Source: Natronorubrum halophilum (lineage in GTDB: Archaea; Halobacteriota; Halobacteria; Halobacteriales; Natrialbaceae). Taken from it: a stretch of 64,000 nucleotides of DNA. The notes beneath the pieces are model-generated. The model searched no databases. It saw only the letters and a program-made list of their open reading frames with translations, and was not told the DNA's origin. The translations under genes were made by a program, and so were the position numbers. The stretch covers positions 248,001 through 312,000 of the forward strand of contig NZ_QQTY01000004.1 in the NCBI RefSeq assembly GCF_003670115.1, given 5' to 3'. Of this stretch, positions 42,427 to 51,093 are shown piece after piece. Numbering within the stretch: the stretch's first letter is position 1; every line of letters begins with the position of its first letter.

Positions 42427-43955
42427 GCGGAAGTACTCAGTTCGCGTTCGAGCGTCTCGCCCCGGTCGACGACCGCCTCGAGGATTCCTCGAAGGTCCGC
42501 GATCGTCGTCCGCGGGTTCAACAGGGTGAACTTCAGGGCGGGAGTGCCGTCGACCGAAGTGCGCGCTAGCAGGGCCTCGCCGTCGGCCAACAGCTCGTCG
42601 CGGATCGCGCGGTTGATTCGGCCGGTGGCGTCGGCCGATCGATACCGAAAGACGACCGCGCTCAGTTCGGGGTCACAACACAGCTCGAGAGCGGGGTCGG
42701 CGCGTATCTCGTCGGCGGCCGCGTCAGCGAGGGCGCAGACGTACTCGACGCAGTCGGCCATCCCGGTCCGACCCAACGCGTTGAACGTCACGAACGGCTT
42801 CAGCGCGTCGAACCGGCGCGTCGTCCGGAGGGACTTCGAGACGAGGTTCGGGACCCCCGCCGCGTCGTCGCGTTCTGGATTGAGATAGGCCGCGTTGCGC
42901 TCGAGCAGCCGGTAGTGGTCGGCGTCGCGGAGCAAGAACGCCCCGCAGCTGATCGGCTGGTAGAACAGCTTGTGGAAGTCGACGGCGATCGAGTCGGCGC
43001 GGTCGATCCCCGCCAGCTTCGGGCGGAGGCGATCGCTGATCGCACACGCCCCGCCGTAGGCGGCGTCGACGTGAAGCCACAGGTCGCGGTCGGCGGCGCG
43101 ATCCGCGAGCGGGGAAAGCGGGTCGATGCTACCGAAATCCGTCGTGCCGGCGGTAGCGACGATCGCGAACGGATGTCGGCCCTCGGCTTCGAGTCGGTCG
43201 AGGGTGTCGTCCAGCGCCCGGAGATTGATCCGGCGATCGCCGTCGGTCGCGACCGTGACGACCGCGTCTTCTCCGAGACCGAGATGGTGCGCGGCCTGCT
43301 CGGCCGTGAAGTGGGCGGCGTCCGAACAGATCAGCCGGAGATCCGCTCCTTGGGGTGGCAGTCCACCGGTCTGGACGGTCCGATCGAACCGCGTTTTGCA
43401 GTACCAATCGCGAGCGAGCAACAGTCCGAGGAGGTTCGACTCGGTGCCGCCACCGGTGAAGACGCCGTCCGCGCCCGTCGGATACCCGAACAGGTCGCAA
43501 CAGGCGTCGACAACGCGCTCTTCCAGCACGGACGCCGCGGGAGCCTGATCGAACGAGTCCAGCGACTGGTTCGTCGCCGAGAGCAACACCTCCGCGGCCA
43601 GCGCCGGGATCGCCGGCGGACAGTGGAGGTGGGCGACGCAGCTGGGATCGTGAACCCGAACGGAATCCGCGAGCACCTCCTCGGCGACCGTCTCGAGGGT
43701 CTCCTCGAGGGAGGTTCCCTCGTCGGGGAAGACCGAGCAGGTATCGAGTCGCTCGCGAAGCGTTTCGTGGTCGGTTCCCGCGTACGGTTCTTCGGCCGTC
43801 GCAAACGACTCGACGAGGTGCTGGCGCGCCCGGTCGATCGCGTCCTCGTAGGCGGCGATCCCGTCGGCGTCGCCGAGGAAGGCGCTCGCCGCTGCGGGTG
43901 GCGTTAGCTCGTCGTCGCTCGAGCGGAACCGCCCCGTCAGTTCGTTGCCCGTCAC
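42423..43955 (-). CDS. L-2,4-diaminobutyrate decarboxylase
   Basis: A 510-residue PLP-dependent group II decarboxylase. PLP Lys329 lies in VDFHKLFYQPISCGAF; HVDAAYGG at about 295 carries the conserved Asp. It converts 2,4-diaminobutyrate to 1,3-diaminopropane, the diamine of schizokinen-type siderophores. The GTG start at 43955 is fixed by its overlap with the aminotransferase stop (GTGA). The long open frame running further upstream is a shadow. Equivalent to RhbB. Confidence 0.92.
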   Translation of the reverse strand: MTGNELTGRFRSSDDELTPPAAASAFLGDADGIAAYEDAIDRARQHLVESFATAEEPYAGTDHETLRERLDTCSVFPDEGTSLEETLETVAEEVLADSVRVHDPSCVAHLHCPPAIPALAAEVLLSATNQSLDSFDQAPAASVLEERVVDACCDLFGYPTGADGVFTGGGTESNLLGLLLARDWYCKTRFDRTVQTGGLPPQGADLRLICSDAAHFTAEQAAHHLGLGEDAVVTVATDGDRRINLRALDDTLDRLEAEGRHPFAIVATAGTTDFGSIDPLSPLADRAADRDLWLHVDAAYGGACAISDRLRPKLAGIDRADSIAVDFHKLFYQPISCGAFLLRDADHYRLLERNAAYLNPERDDAAGVPNLVSKSLRTTRRFDALKPFVTFNALGRTGMADCVEYVCALADAAADEIRADPALELCCDPELSAVVFRYRSADATGRINRAIRDELLADGEALLARTSVDGTPALKFTLLNPRTTIADLRGILEAVVDRGETLERELSTSA

Positions 43956-45325
43956 GCCGGTGCCTCCGTGCGGCCGCGGGTGCGGTCGACGACCGCGCGC
44001 ACGCTCTCGTGGACGATCTCGCCGATCTCGTCGATCCGCGACGCCGAAATCGACAGCGGCGGGAGGAATCGGACGACGCTCCCGTGTCGACCGCCGGTCT
44101 CGACGACGAGTCCGCGGTCGAACGCCGCCGACTGGACGGCCGACGCGAGGTCGCCGTCCGCGGGGGCGTGTCCGAGCGAGTCGGGTTCCCCGTCGGTATC
44201 GACGAGTTCCATCCCGAGTAGTAGCCCGCGGCCGCGGACGTCGCCGGCCGCCTCGAACGTCGCGGCCGTCTCCTCGAGGTGGCCTCGCAGGCGGTCGCCC
44301 ATCTCGGCGGCGTGGTCCTCCAGGTGGTTCTCGAGGACGTACTCGATGGTCGCGGTGCCGGCGGCCATTCCGAGCTGATTGCCGCGGAACGTACCCGCGT
44401 GCGCGCCGGGTTCCCAGACGTCGAGAGAGTCGTCGTAAACGACGACCGATAACGGAAGACCGCCGCCGACGGCCTTCGAGAGCGTCATCACGTCCGGGAC
44501 GACGTCGGCGTGCTCGACGGCGTACAGTTCGCCGGTGCGGCCGAGCCCGGTCTGAATCTCGTCGACGATCAACGGGATGTCGTGCTCGCGGGTCACGCGA
44601 CGCATCTCCCGAAGCCACTCGGCGGGTGCTGGCACCGCGCCGCCCTCTCCCTGTACGGGCTCGACGATCATCCCTGCAGGATCGACGATACCACTATCGG
44701 GATTCGAGAGCGTCCGGTCGACGTACTCGGCGCTCGTCCTCCAGCAGTCCTCGCCGCCGAGTCCGAACGGGCAGCGGTAGGCGTGGGGGTACGGAAGGTG
44801 GTGGACGTCCGGCATGAGACCCGGAATCGGCTCTTTCGGCTCCGTATCGCCCATCAGGCCGAGCGCGCCGTGGGTCATCCCGTGGTAGCCGCCCTGGAAC
44901 GCCAGCATCGATCGGTTGCCCGTGGCCGTCTTGACGAGTTTCAACGCGGCCTCGACGGCGTCCGTGCCGGCGGGACTGCAAAACTGCACCCGCGCGTTGT
45001 CGGCGAACTCGTCGGGAAGGCTCTCGAGCAACCGATCGACGAACCGCTCTTTGACCGGCGTCGTGAGATCGAGCGTGTGAACGGCCCGACCGCGCTCGAG
45101 TAGTTCCTCCATCCGTTCGACGACCGCGGGGTGGTTGTGCCCGAGCGCGAGCGTTCCCGCGCCCGCCAGACAGTCGACGTACTCGTTCCCGTCGACGTCC
45201 TCGAGGATCGCACCGTCGGCGCGTTCGATCGCGAGCGGCAGCGACCGCGGATAGGTCCGCGCGTTCGACTCTCGACGCCTCTGCTGGGCGAGAAGTTCGC
45301 CGGCCGACGAATCGTCGTCGGTCAC
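43952..45325 (-). CDS. dat: Diaminobutyrate--2-oxoglutarate aminotransferase
   Basis: A 457-residue class III PLP aminotransferase (PLP Lys284 in TLSKAVGGGLP; GAGTLALGHNHP; LIVDEIQTGLGRTG). It makes 2,4-diaminobutyrate from aspartate semialdehyde and glutamate, the first step towards 1,3-diaminopropane. The annotated start is GTG at 45325, which overlaps the stop of a 21-codon leader ORF. An alternative is that the leader is the true N terminus separated by a frameshift. It is the first large gene of the operon, equivalent to RhbA. Confidence 0.92.
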   Translation of the reverse strand: MTDDDSSAGELLAQQRRRESNARTYPRSLPLAIERADGAILEDVDGNEYVDCLAGAGTLALGHNHPAVVERMEELLERGRAVHTLDLTTPVKERFVDRLLESLPDEFADNARVQFCSPAGTDAVEAALKLVKTATGNRSMLAFQGGYHGMTHGALGLMGDTEPKEPIPGLMPDVHHLPYPHAYRCPFGLGGEDCWRTSAEYVDRTLSNPDSGIVDPAGMIVEPVQGEGGAVPAPAEWLREMRRVTREHDIPLIVDEIQTGLGRTGELYAVEHADVVPDVMTLSKAVGGGLPLSVVVYDDSLDVWEPGAHAGTFRGNQLGMAAGTATIEYVLENHLEDHAAEMGDRLRGHLEETAATFEAAGDVRGRGLLLGMELVDTDGEPDSLGHAPADGDLASAVQSAAFDRGLVVETGGRHGSVVRFLPPLSISASRIDEIGEIVHESVRAVVDRTRGRTEAPA

Positions 45326-45387
45326 GGCTTCTCACCGCCCCTCGAGAATTGATTAGTGAACTGATTTGTTAGTGTTTGTTCGTCCAT
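45322..45387 (-). CDS. 21-codon leader ORF coupled to the siderophore operon
   Basis: ATG at 45387 opens a frame reading MDEQTLTNQFTNQFSRGGEK and one more residue, whose TGA (45322-45324) overlaps the GTG of the aminotransferase gene as GTGA. The ATG lies about 29 bases from the centre of a TATA element, so it would be at or very near the 5' end of the transcript. It is either a leader peptide that couples translation of the operon, or the real N terminus of the aminotransferase thrown out of frame. Confidence 0.55.
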   Translation of the reverse strand: MDEQTLTNQFTNQFSRGGEKP

Positions 45388-45394
45388 CGTCGAG

Positions 45395-45411
45395 TTTTAG
45401 GCCAACCTAAA
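45395..45411. promoter_or_regulatory. Iron box 1 (DtxR/IdeR-type palindrome)
   Basis: TTTAGGCCAACCTAAA (arms TTTAGG/CCTAAA) at 45396-45411, with one more T on the left. It matches the TTAGG..CCTAA pattern bound by DtxR/IdeR/SirR iron repressors. It lies between the TATA element and the presumed transcription start of the siderophore operon, an ideal repressor position. Confidence 0.8.
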
Positions 45412-45421
45412 CTAATAAAAG
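45412..45421 (-). promoter_or_regulatory. TATA box of the siderophore operon
   Basis: CTTTTATTAG on the minus strand, flanked on both sides by iron boxes and 25-34 bases from the leader ATG at 45387. Confidence 0.65.
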
Positions 45422-45430
45422 TGTGTCGGT

Positions 45431-45448
45431 TTTTAGGCTAACCTAAAA
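45431..45448. promoter_or_regulatory. Iron box 2 (DtxR/IdeR-type palindrome)
   Basis: TTTTAGGCTAACCTAAAA, an 18-base palindrome with 7-bp arms, centred 36 bases from iron box 1. It overlaps the left edge of a rightward TATA-like ACATATAT (45447-45454), so it could also control a divergent transcript. Confidence 0.8.
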
Positions 45449-45760
45449 CATATATCGGAGGACGTGAGATGGTAGAGATACGGAAGTAGACGGGCTAAGA
45501 AGCGGCGTACATCGCGAAGGCGGTGCATCCGGACGTCCTCGTAGATTCGCTCGTTCGGAACGACGTCGCGATCGATCGAAACGAGTTCGCGTCGACACTG
45601 GACGGATACTCACGCTCCGATCGCTTCCGTCACGAGGCGAGAGACGAAGGCAGCATCGGCGAGTCGAGCGAGAGACGAAGGCAGCATCGGCGAGTCGAGC
45701 GAGAGGGCGGTCGTTATCTCGCTCGAGAGAGCGCCACGAAAAGAGAGCGCTAACTGGGAG
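45449..45760. other. Region right of the iron boxes with a 31-bp tandem repeat
   Basis: A GTG frame at 45523-45753 starts plausibly (MHPDVLVDSLVRNDVAIDRNE) but turns into low complexity. Its right part is a perfect 31-bp tandem repeat at 45637-45667 and 45668-45698, plus 7 bases of a third unit; a 31-base period breaks codon phase, which argues against coding. A six-codon frame at 45470 is the only ATG just after the rightward TATA. This may be the remains of an iron-regulated gene. Confidence 0.4.
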
Positions 45761-46792
45761 TTATTCCGGCTTCAGGCCCGCACCCTGGACGCGCATGACG
45801 CCCTCGCCGTCGGCGAGGTTCGGTGCGTCGACCAGCCGAACGATCCGCTTGTCGCCTTTGGACTTGCGGAGGTAGATACGGAACGTGGACTTGTGGCCAA
45901 GAATGTTCCCGCCGATGGGCTGAGTCGGGTCGCCGAAGTACGAGTCGGGGTTCGAAGCGACCTGATTCGTCACGATGACGGCGGCGTTGTAGAGATTGCC
46001 GACCTTGTCGAGATCGTGCAGGTGCTTGTTGAGCTTCTGCTGTCGATCCGCGAGCTGGCCACGGCCGACGTACTCCGCGCGGAAGTGAGCGGTCAGGGAG
46101 TCGACCGCCAGCAGGCGAACGGGGTACTCCGAATCCTCGTGTTCGCCGGCCAGTTCCTTCGCCTTCTCGGCCAGCAGCATCTGGTGGTTCGAGTTGAACG
46201 CCTTTGCGACGTGGATCTTATCGAGGATGTCGTCGACGAGTTCGGTGACCGCGTCCTCGTCGGCCGCCGAGCCCTCGATCTCGCGGTCCTCGAGCGTCGC
46301 GTCGATGACGTCGTCCGGCAGTCCGCGGACCATGTCGTCGATCCGCTCGGGCCGGAACGTATCCTCGCTGTCCACGAAGATGGCACAGCCGTGGAGGCCG
46401 CCGACCTCCTTTGGAAGCTGGACGTTAACGGCCATCTGGTGGGTGACCTGGGACTTCCCGGAGCCGAACTCGCCGTAGACTTCCGTGATCGACTGGGTTT
46501 CGATGCCGCCACCGAGCAGGTCGTCGACTTCGTCGATCTGCCAGCTCAGTTTGCCGATCTCGTTCCGGCGCTCGAGCACGGTCGAGCCGGTCTCGAAGCC
46601 GCCGATGTCGGCGGCGCTTCGGGCGGCGCGAACGATGTCCGCAGCCGTGGAATCGCCGACGTCGGCCGTGTTCGAGAGCTCCGAGGGAGCGGCGACGGCG
46701 AGGCTCTGGAAGGAGTCAAAGCCCGCGTCGTGAAGCTTGTCTGCGGTTGCCGGTCCAACACCAGGGAGGGTCTCGAGGTCTGCGTCTGCCAT
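45761..46792 (-). CDS. radA: DNA repair and recombination protein RadA
   Basis: A 343-residue archaeal recombinase. N-terminal helix-hairpin-helix domain ([17 protein letters not shown]), polymerization motif FETG at 66-69, Walker A GEFGSGKS at 107-114, Walker B LLAVDSL, and C-terminal DNA-binding loops ([32 protein letters not shown]). It forms filaments on single-stranded DNA for strand exchange. The start is the ATG at 46792; eight upstream codons to 46816 are unlikely. No intein is present. Confidence 0.97.
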   Translation of the reverse strand: MADADLETLPGVGPATADKLHDAGFDSFQSLAVAAPSELSNTADVGDSTAADIVRAARSAADIGGFETGSTVLERRNEIGKLSWQIDEVDDLLGGGIETQSITEVYGEFGSGKSQVTHQMAVNVQLPKEVGGLHGCAIFVDSEDTFRPERIDDMVRGLPDDVIDATLEDREIEGSAADEDAVTELVDDILDKIHVAKAFNSNHQMLLAEKAKELAGEHEDSEYPVRLLAVDSLTAHFRAEYVGRGQLADRQQKLNKHLHDLDKVGNLYNAAVIVTNQVASNPDSYFGDPTQPIGGNILGHKSTFRIYLRKSKGDKRIVRLVDAPNLADGEGVMRVQGAGLKPE

Positions 46793-47055
46793 AGCTGTTG
46801 ATGAAGCCCGCACCATAATAAACCCCCGTTAACAGGGAAGTGAAAGTGAAAGTGCAAGGCTGCGGAGGGGTGATCGAGATGATACCGGGAGGGTTATCCG
46901 TGATGCATCGCGCGGCGGAGCTTACACCGAATCGGACGAACCACCGGTCCGCAGAACGGGACGAATCAACAGTCCGCAGTTTCGAGAACGCAGCAGGTTA
47001 CGAAACCCGGCGATTGAGAAGTCGAGACTGCGCCATCGCTCGAGCGAACACCGGC

Positions 47056-48288
47056 TTACGGCTTCGGGACGCCGTGTTCCCACTCGAGGCAGGTGAGTTG
47101 TTCGGCGTCGCTACCGACGTACAGGCTGGCTTCGCCGAGCGCGGGCGTGCCCGTGACCGCGCCCTCGAGTCCGAAGTACCAGCAGAGATCGCAGTCGTCC
47201 GTAACGTCGATGCCGTACAGCGAGCCGGTGGAGTCGCCGACGCAGACGATGTCGCCGGCGACGACGGGACTCGAGCAGACGTCGCCGTCGAGCGCGACGC
47301 CCTTCTTCGCGAACAGCCAGCCGCGGAGTTTGCGCCGGCCGAAGGTCGTGTCGGTGACGTGGAGGTAGCCGTCCGAAGCGCCGACGAACGTCGAGTCCAG
47401 GTCCGGACGGATGGTCGCGGACGACGTAAACGAGCCCTGGATCTGGTAGGTGAACCACGACTGCCCGCTGTCGGCGTGCAACGCGACGAGCGTGCCGCTG
47501 TCGTCGGCGACGTACACCCGCTCGCCGGCGACCGTCGGTCCGTCGACGACCGCGCCCTTCGTCGGCGCGTCCCAGAGTTCGTCGCCGGTTCCGGCCTCGA
47601 GCGCGAGCACCGTTCCGTCGGCCGTCCCGACATAGACGCGGTCCCCGTCGTACGCGCCGTCGCCGTCGTCGCGCTCCATCCGCGCGTCGCCGAGTGACAG
47701 CAGGTCCACCGCCTCGTCGTCCAGCTCTTGCCCCCAGTCGTGGCGCGCCCGGTCGCGTGCGCGGTCGACCGCCGGCGAGCCGGCGACCGGCGCGTCGGTT
47801 TCGTGGGTCCAGACGACCTCGCCGCTATCGGGCTCGAGCGCCGAGAGGCCCTCGGCGTGGCCGGCGTAGAGCAGCGCCGGAGCCGCGTCGTCGCTCGGCA
47901 TCGACCCGTCGGCCGCGGCCAGTGCGAGCGCGGCCTCGAGCGAGCCCGGTAACTCGGCCGACCAGCGCTGCTCTCCGGTCGACGGGTCGAGCGCGTAGAC
48001 GGTCCCGTCCTCCGTGCCGAGATACAGGGAGTCGCGGGTGACGACCGGCGCTATGTCGGTCGCCGCCGTCGTCTCGAACGTCCAGCGCCGGCGTCCGCTC
48101 TCGCGGTCGAACGCGTCACAGTTCCCGCGGCTCGTCCCGACGAAGACGGTATCGCGGTCGAGCACCGGCGAACCGCCAGGGCCGACGAGATCGACCGTCC
48201 AGGCCTCCTCGATCCGGGAGGGTCCCTCGAGGTCGCGTCGGACCCCCGTATGTCGGGGATCGCCTTTGAACTGATTCCAGTCGGTCAC
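47056..48288 (-). CDS. PQQ-like beta-propeller repeat protein
   Basis: A 410-residue protein made of about seven propeller blades of the VYVGTADGTVLALEAGTGDELW type. It starts MTDWNQFKGDPRHTGVRRD, a common opening of these haloarchaeal propellers, and has no signal peptide or anchor, unlike the related protein at 51622. An unusual charged insertion (ARDRARHDWGQELDDEAVDLLSLGDARMERDDGDGAYDGD, given here only by position about 175-215) splits two blades. Function unknown; such folds bind partners or ligands. Confidence 0.82.
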   Translation of the reverse strand: MTDWNQFKGDPRHTGVRRDLEGPSRIEEAWTVDLVGPGGSPVLDRDTVFVGTSRGNCDAFDRESGRRRWTFETTAATDIAPVVTRDSLYLGTEDGTVYALDPSTGEQRWSAELPGSLEAALALAAADGSMPSDDAAPALLYAGHAEGLSALEPDSGEVVWTHETDAPVAGSPAVDRARDRARHDWGQELDDEAVDLLSLGDARMERDDGDGAYDGDRVYVGTADGTVLALEAGTGDELWDAPTKGAVVDGPTVAGERVYVADDSGTLVALHADSGQSWFTYQIQGSFTSSATIRPDLDSTFVGASDGYLHVTDTTFGRRKLRGWLFAKKGVALDGDVCSSPVVAGDIVCVGDSTGSLYGIDVTDDCDLCWYFGLEGAVTGTPALGEASLYVGSDAEQLTCLEWEHGVPKP

Positions 48289-48878
48289 TACGTGGGGCTA
48301 CCGAGCGAATCGGTATAACGAATGGGGAACGGAGCAGGTTTCGAGTCGATCGATGGAGGGGCGGCGAACCGGAGCGAAAAGCGACCGATCGCGGATCTCG
48401 GCGGCCTATAGTAGCCACCGAACGTCAATGAACATCCCATCGCACGATGGTAGCGCAGTTCAGAGCGGGCGAGGTGAACGAGAACCGCGGACTACGCGAT
48501 GGGTGTGTAGATCGTTTCAGTTGTTCCGAGATCTCGACTTGGCGAGGACTCAGATCGGAAGCGGCGAGCCGACGGCTCGTTGGCGAAGAGAGGGGATCGG
48601 CAGGAAAAGGGGGGACAACTGGTGTATGGCGCAGTTGTAATGATGTGGCGGTGATTCCTGCCGTATGTCAAACTGTCGCGTTGGGGGCAGATATCTGTGA
48701 CCCCAACATAGTTTGGTACCGGTCCGGCGGCGGAGTCAGCCGGTCGCTTCCGGCGGCTACTCCCAAGGATGGGTACCACGCTCGAGTCGCGCTCACGATC
48801 GGACCGGGGCAAAGGGGAAAATCAGCCACGACGGGTTTGGAGGACGTTTGGCGAGCCGGAGCGACTGGATCAGCCGGG
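48289..48878. other. 590-base intergenic region without a supported gene
   Basis: Frames here are short and lack coding bias. ATCGTTTCAGTTGTTCCGAG at 48511-48530 nearly repeats a sequence at 5237-5256 (2 differences in 21). I see no tRNA, transposase or clear RNA structure. Confidence 0.4.
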
Positions 48879-49322
48879 CTACGTTGACCGCACTACTGCA
48901 GTCGAGACTATTGAGCCGACGACGGCACCAGCACCGGTCCCGAGACCGAGTTCGATCAGGAGTACTTCCGGAGAGGTCCACAGATCGGTCCAGATGATTG
49001 CGAACAAAAAGAATAGTGATAGGAACAAGTACACGCCGAATACTCGGTCCATCGCGCGTCGAATCGGAGCAACGATCTCACCGACCCCGAGAACGGGGCC
49101 GAAGAGGCCGCCGAGTCCGAGAATCAACGGAGAGAGCGACTCCGGACGGGTATCGGTTTCGAACGCGGCTACGCTCATTATTCCGGTGAGAGCTATTCCG
49201 GTGAGTAGTATCAGATACAGTTCTGATCGCTTGGGACGGGTTGTGTCTTCTGTCTCCATTTCCATCTCATGAAGACACGGTGGCATTTCTGTGAGGGACG
49301 ATACTGTGAGATGACCATACAC
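48879..49322 (-). CDS. Integral membrane protein, unknown function
   Basis: A protein of up to 147 residues with four hydrophobic segments (LYLILLTGIALTGIMSVAA, LILGLGGLFGPVLGVGEIV, VYLFLSLFFLFAIIW, ELGLGTGAGAVVGSIVSTAVV). An AT-rich TATA element (TATAAATTATATAG, about 49333-49346) precedes the ATG at 49322 closely, which favours a leaderless start there; starts at 49265 or 49259 (MEMETEDTTRPK) are also credible. Family not recognised. Confidence 0.65.
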   Translation of the reverse strand: MYGHLTVSSLTEMPPCLHEMEMETEDTTRPKRSELYLILLTGIALTGIMSVAAFETDTRPESLSPLILGLGGLFGPVLGVGEIVAPIRRAMDRVFGVYLFLSLFFLFAIIWTDLWTSPEVLLIELGLGTGAGAVVGSIVSTAVVRST

Positions 49323-49409
49323 TCATTATGTACTATATAATTTATATCCCGACATATTCGTTTCTATATCCGACCTCTGTCCTCGATAAAAATATGGGCT
49401 GGTCGCGGA

Positions 49410-50063
49410 TCACTCCCAGGGGTGCGTGCCGCCCTCGCTCGGCCACAGCGGGTACCAGTAGTCCTTCTCGCGCTCGATCTCGAGTTCGCCGTCCAGGCTC
49501 GCCTCGAGTTTAAACTCCGCGCTCGAGTCGCGCTCGCGACCGGGTCGAGGGACGAAGGGGTAGAACCGTCCGCGACGGAACGAGTAGATCCAGTAGGCGG
49601 GCTCCGTCACTTCGGCGGCTCCGCCGCCTCCGTCTCGATGCCGCTTCGCGGCATCGTCCCCCTCGTAAGCGAAGACGGCCGCCAGGAGTCGGGAGCCGTA
49701 GTCGTGCTCGATGAAGGTGTCCGCGGCGAAGTGCATGCTCGTGATGAGGTCCTCGGGGTCGTCGTCCTCGAGGACGACCCAGTGGTAGCCGTGGTCGTCG
49801 CTGGTGACCGAGAACTCGGTGCCGGTCTCCTCGCGACCGGCCTCGAGGATCGACTCGACCTCGTCGACGGCGTCGCGAAAGCTGCTCGAGTCCACGCCGG
49901 AGAAACAGAGCGCGCCGACGTCGAGCGAGTCGTAGCCGAGTTCGGTCTCCATCGTGATGTAGGCGGTACTCATGCCGAAGAGGTCGTCGGGGTCGGCGTC
50001 GCGTCTGGCGTCGGCCTCGGCGCGTAATCCGAGAACCGACCGGAGTCCGTCGAGCAGTCCCAT
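49410..50063 (-). CDS. pspAB: PspA-associated protein PspAB
   Basis: A 217-residue soluble protein. MGLLDGLRSVLGLRAEADARRDADPDDLFGMSTAYITME and the final YWYPLWP region match the haloarchaeal and actinobacterial PspAB group linked to the PspA membrane-stress system. The htpX protease gene lies 143 bases upstream on the same strand, a conserved neighbourhood, which points to membrane-protein quality control. A PspA gene is not in the window. Confidence 0.85.
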   Translation of the reverse strand: MGLLDGLRSVLGLRAEADARRDADPDDLFGMSTAYITMETELGYDSLDVGALCFSGVDSSSFRDAVDEVESILEAGREETGTEFSVTSDDHGYHWVVLEDDDPEDLITSMHFAADTFIEHDYGSRLLAAVFAYEGDDAAKRHRDGGGGAAEVTEPAYWIYSFRRGRFYPFVPRPGRERDSSAEFKLEASLDGELEIEREKDYWYPLWPSEGGTHPWE

Positions 50064-50205
50064 GTCTCGTCTAACACGGACAATCCCTTAGAAGGATTCT
50101 GGTTGGTCGGCTGCGGAATTCGATCATACTGGATGACCCCTCTCGGCTTACACGAGTAATAGCCCGGTTCCGTCGGTCGGGAGCCCGCTCAGAAGCGGGT
50201 AGCGT

Positions 50206-51093
50206 CTATAACGCGGTCATCTCTCGCTCGAGGTCGCGAAGCTGTTCGACGCGACGCTCGGTCGGCGGGTGGGTGCTGAACAGTCGACCGACGATGCCGG
50301 ACTTGATGGGGATGATGAAGAACGCGTTCATCTCGGCCTCCTCGCGCATGTCGTCTTTGGGAACCTTGTCCATCTCGCCCGAGATCTTCAGGAGCGCCGA
50401 GGCCAGCGCCGAGGGGTTCCCGGTGATCGCCGCCGCGCCGCGGTCGGCGGAGTACTCGCGATATCGGGAGAGCGCGCGGATGAGCAGGTAGCTGATGATC
50501 CAGACGAGCAGCGAGACGAGGATGGCGGCGATGATGCCGCCGCCACCACGACCGCCGCCGCGCCCGCGGCCGCCGCCGAAGAACGCGCCCCAGCGGACGA
50601 TCATGAACGCGATCGTCGAGAGGAACGAGGCGATGGTCATGACCATCATATCCCGGTTCTTGACGTGGGCGAGTTCGTGTGCGAGGACGCCGTCGAGTTC
50701 GTCCTGATCGAGGGTTCGCATCAGTCCCGTCGTCACCGCGACGGCGGCGTTTTTCTGGTTGCGCCCGGTCGCGAACGCGTTCGGCACGTTCGAGTCGACG
50801 ACAGCCACTTTCGGCTTCGGGAGGTCGGCCTGCTGGGAGAGCCGTTCGATCGAGCCGTGCAGTTGCGGGTACTCGTCGGCCGAGACTTGCTTCGCACCCA
50901 TGCTCCGGAGCGTGAGCGTATCGCTGAAGTAGTACTGGACCAGCGAGAAGCCGCCGAACACGAGCACGAAGACGATCATGCTACCGCCCATGTAGAGGGA
51001 AATAGCTCCGGCGAAGACGATGTACAGCGCAAACAGCAGGAACATCGTCAGGAACATCCGAAACCGTAGACCCCAGTCCGCCTGCCAGTTCAT
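50206..51093 (-). CDS. htpX: Membrane zinc metalloprotease HtpX
   Basis: A 295-residue M48 protease. Two N-terminal and two central membrane segments surround the HELAH zinc motif (139-143), with the third ligand in the YREYSADRGAA segment. A Gly/Arg-rich loop (FFGGGRGRGGGRGGGG) separates the last two membrane helices. It degrades misfolded membrane proteins from the cytoplasmic side. It precedes pspAB. Confidence 0.94.
   Translation of the reverse strand: MNWQADWGLRFRMFLTMFLLFALYIVFAGAISLYMGGSMIVFVLVFGGFSLVQYYFSDTLTLRSMGAKQVSADEYPQLHGSIERLSQQADLPKPKVAVVDSNVPNAFATGRNQKNAAVAVTTGLMRTLDQDELDGVLAHELAHVKNRDMMVMTIASFLSTIAFMIVRWGAFFGGGRGRGGGRGGGGIIAAILVSLLVWIISYLLIRALSRYREYSADRGAAAITGNPSALASALLKISGEMDKVPKDDMREEAEMNAFFIIPIKSGIVGRLFSTHPPTERRVEQLRDLEREMTAL

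Noticed and set aside
43956-44618. Extension of the decarboxylase frame into the aminotransferase gene
   Set aside because: The GTG at 43955 overlapping the aminotransferase stop gives the normal family length; the extension is arginine-rich antisense-like sequence in another frame of that gene.
45637-45705. 31-bp repeats as a CRISPR array
   Set aside because: The units are directly adjacent without spacers, there are only two and a fraction, and no cas genes are present.
48447-48887. A 146-codon plus-strand frame as a gene
   Set aside because: Composition is not haloarchaeal-protein-like (few Asp/Glu), there are no domain marks, and it overlaps the end of the membrane-protein gene.
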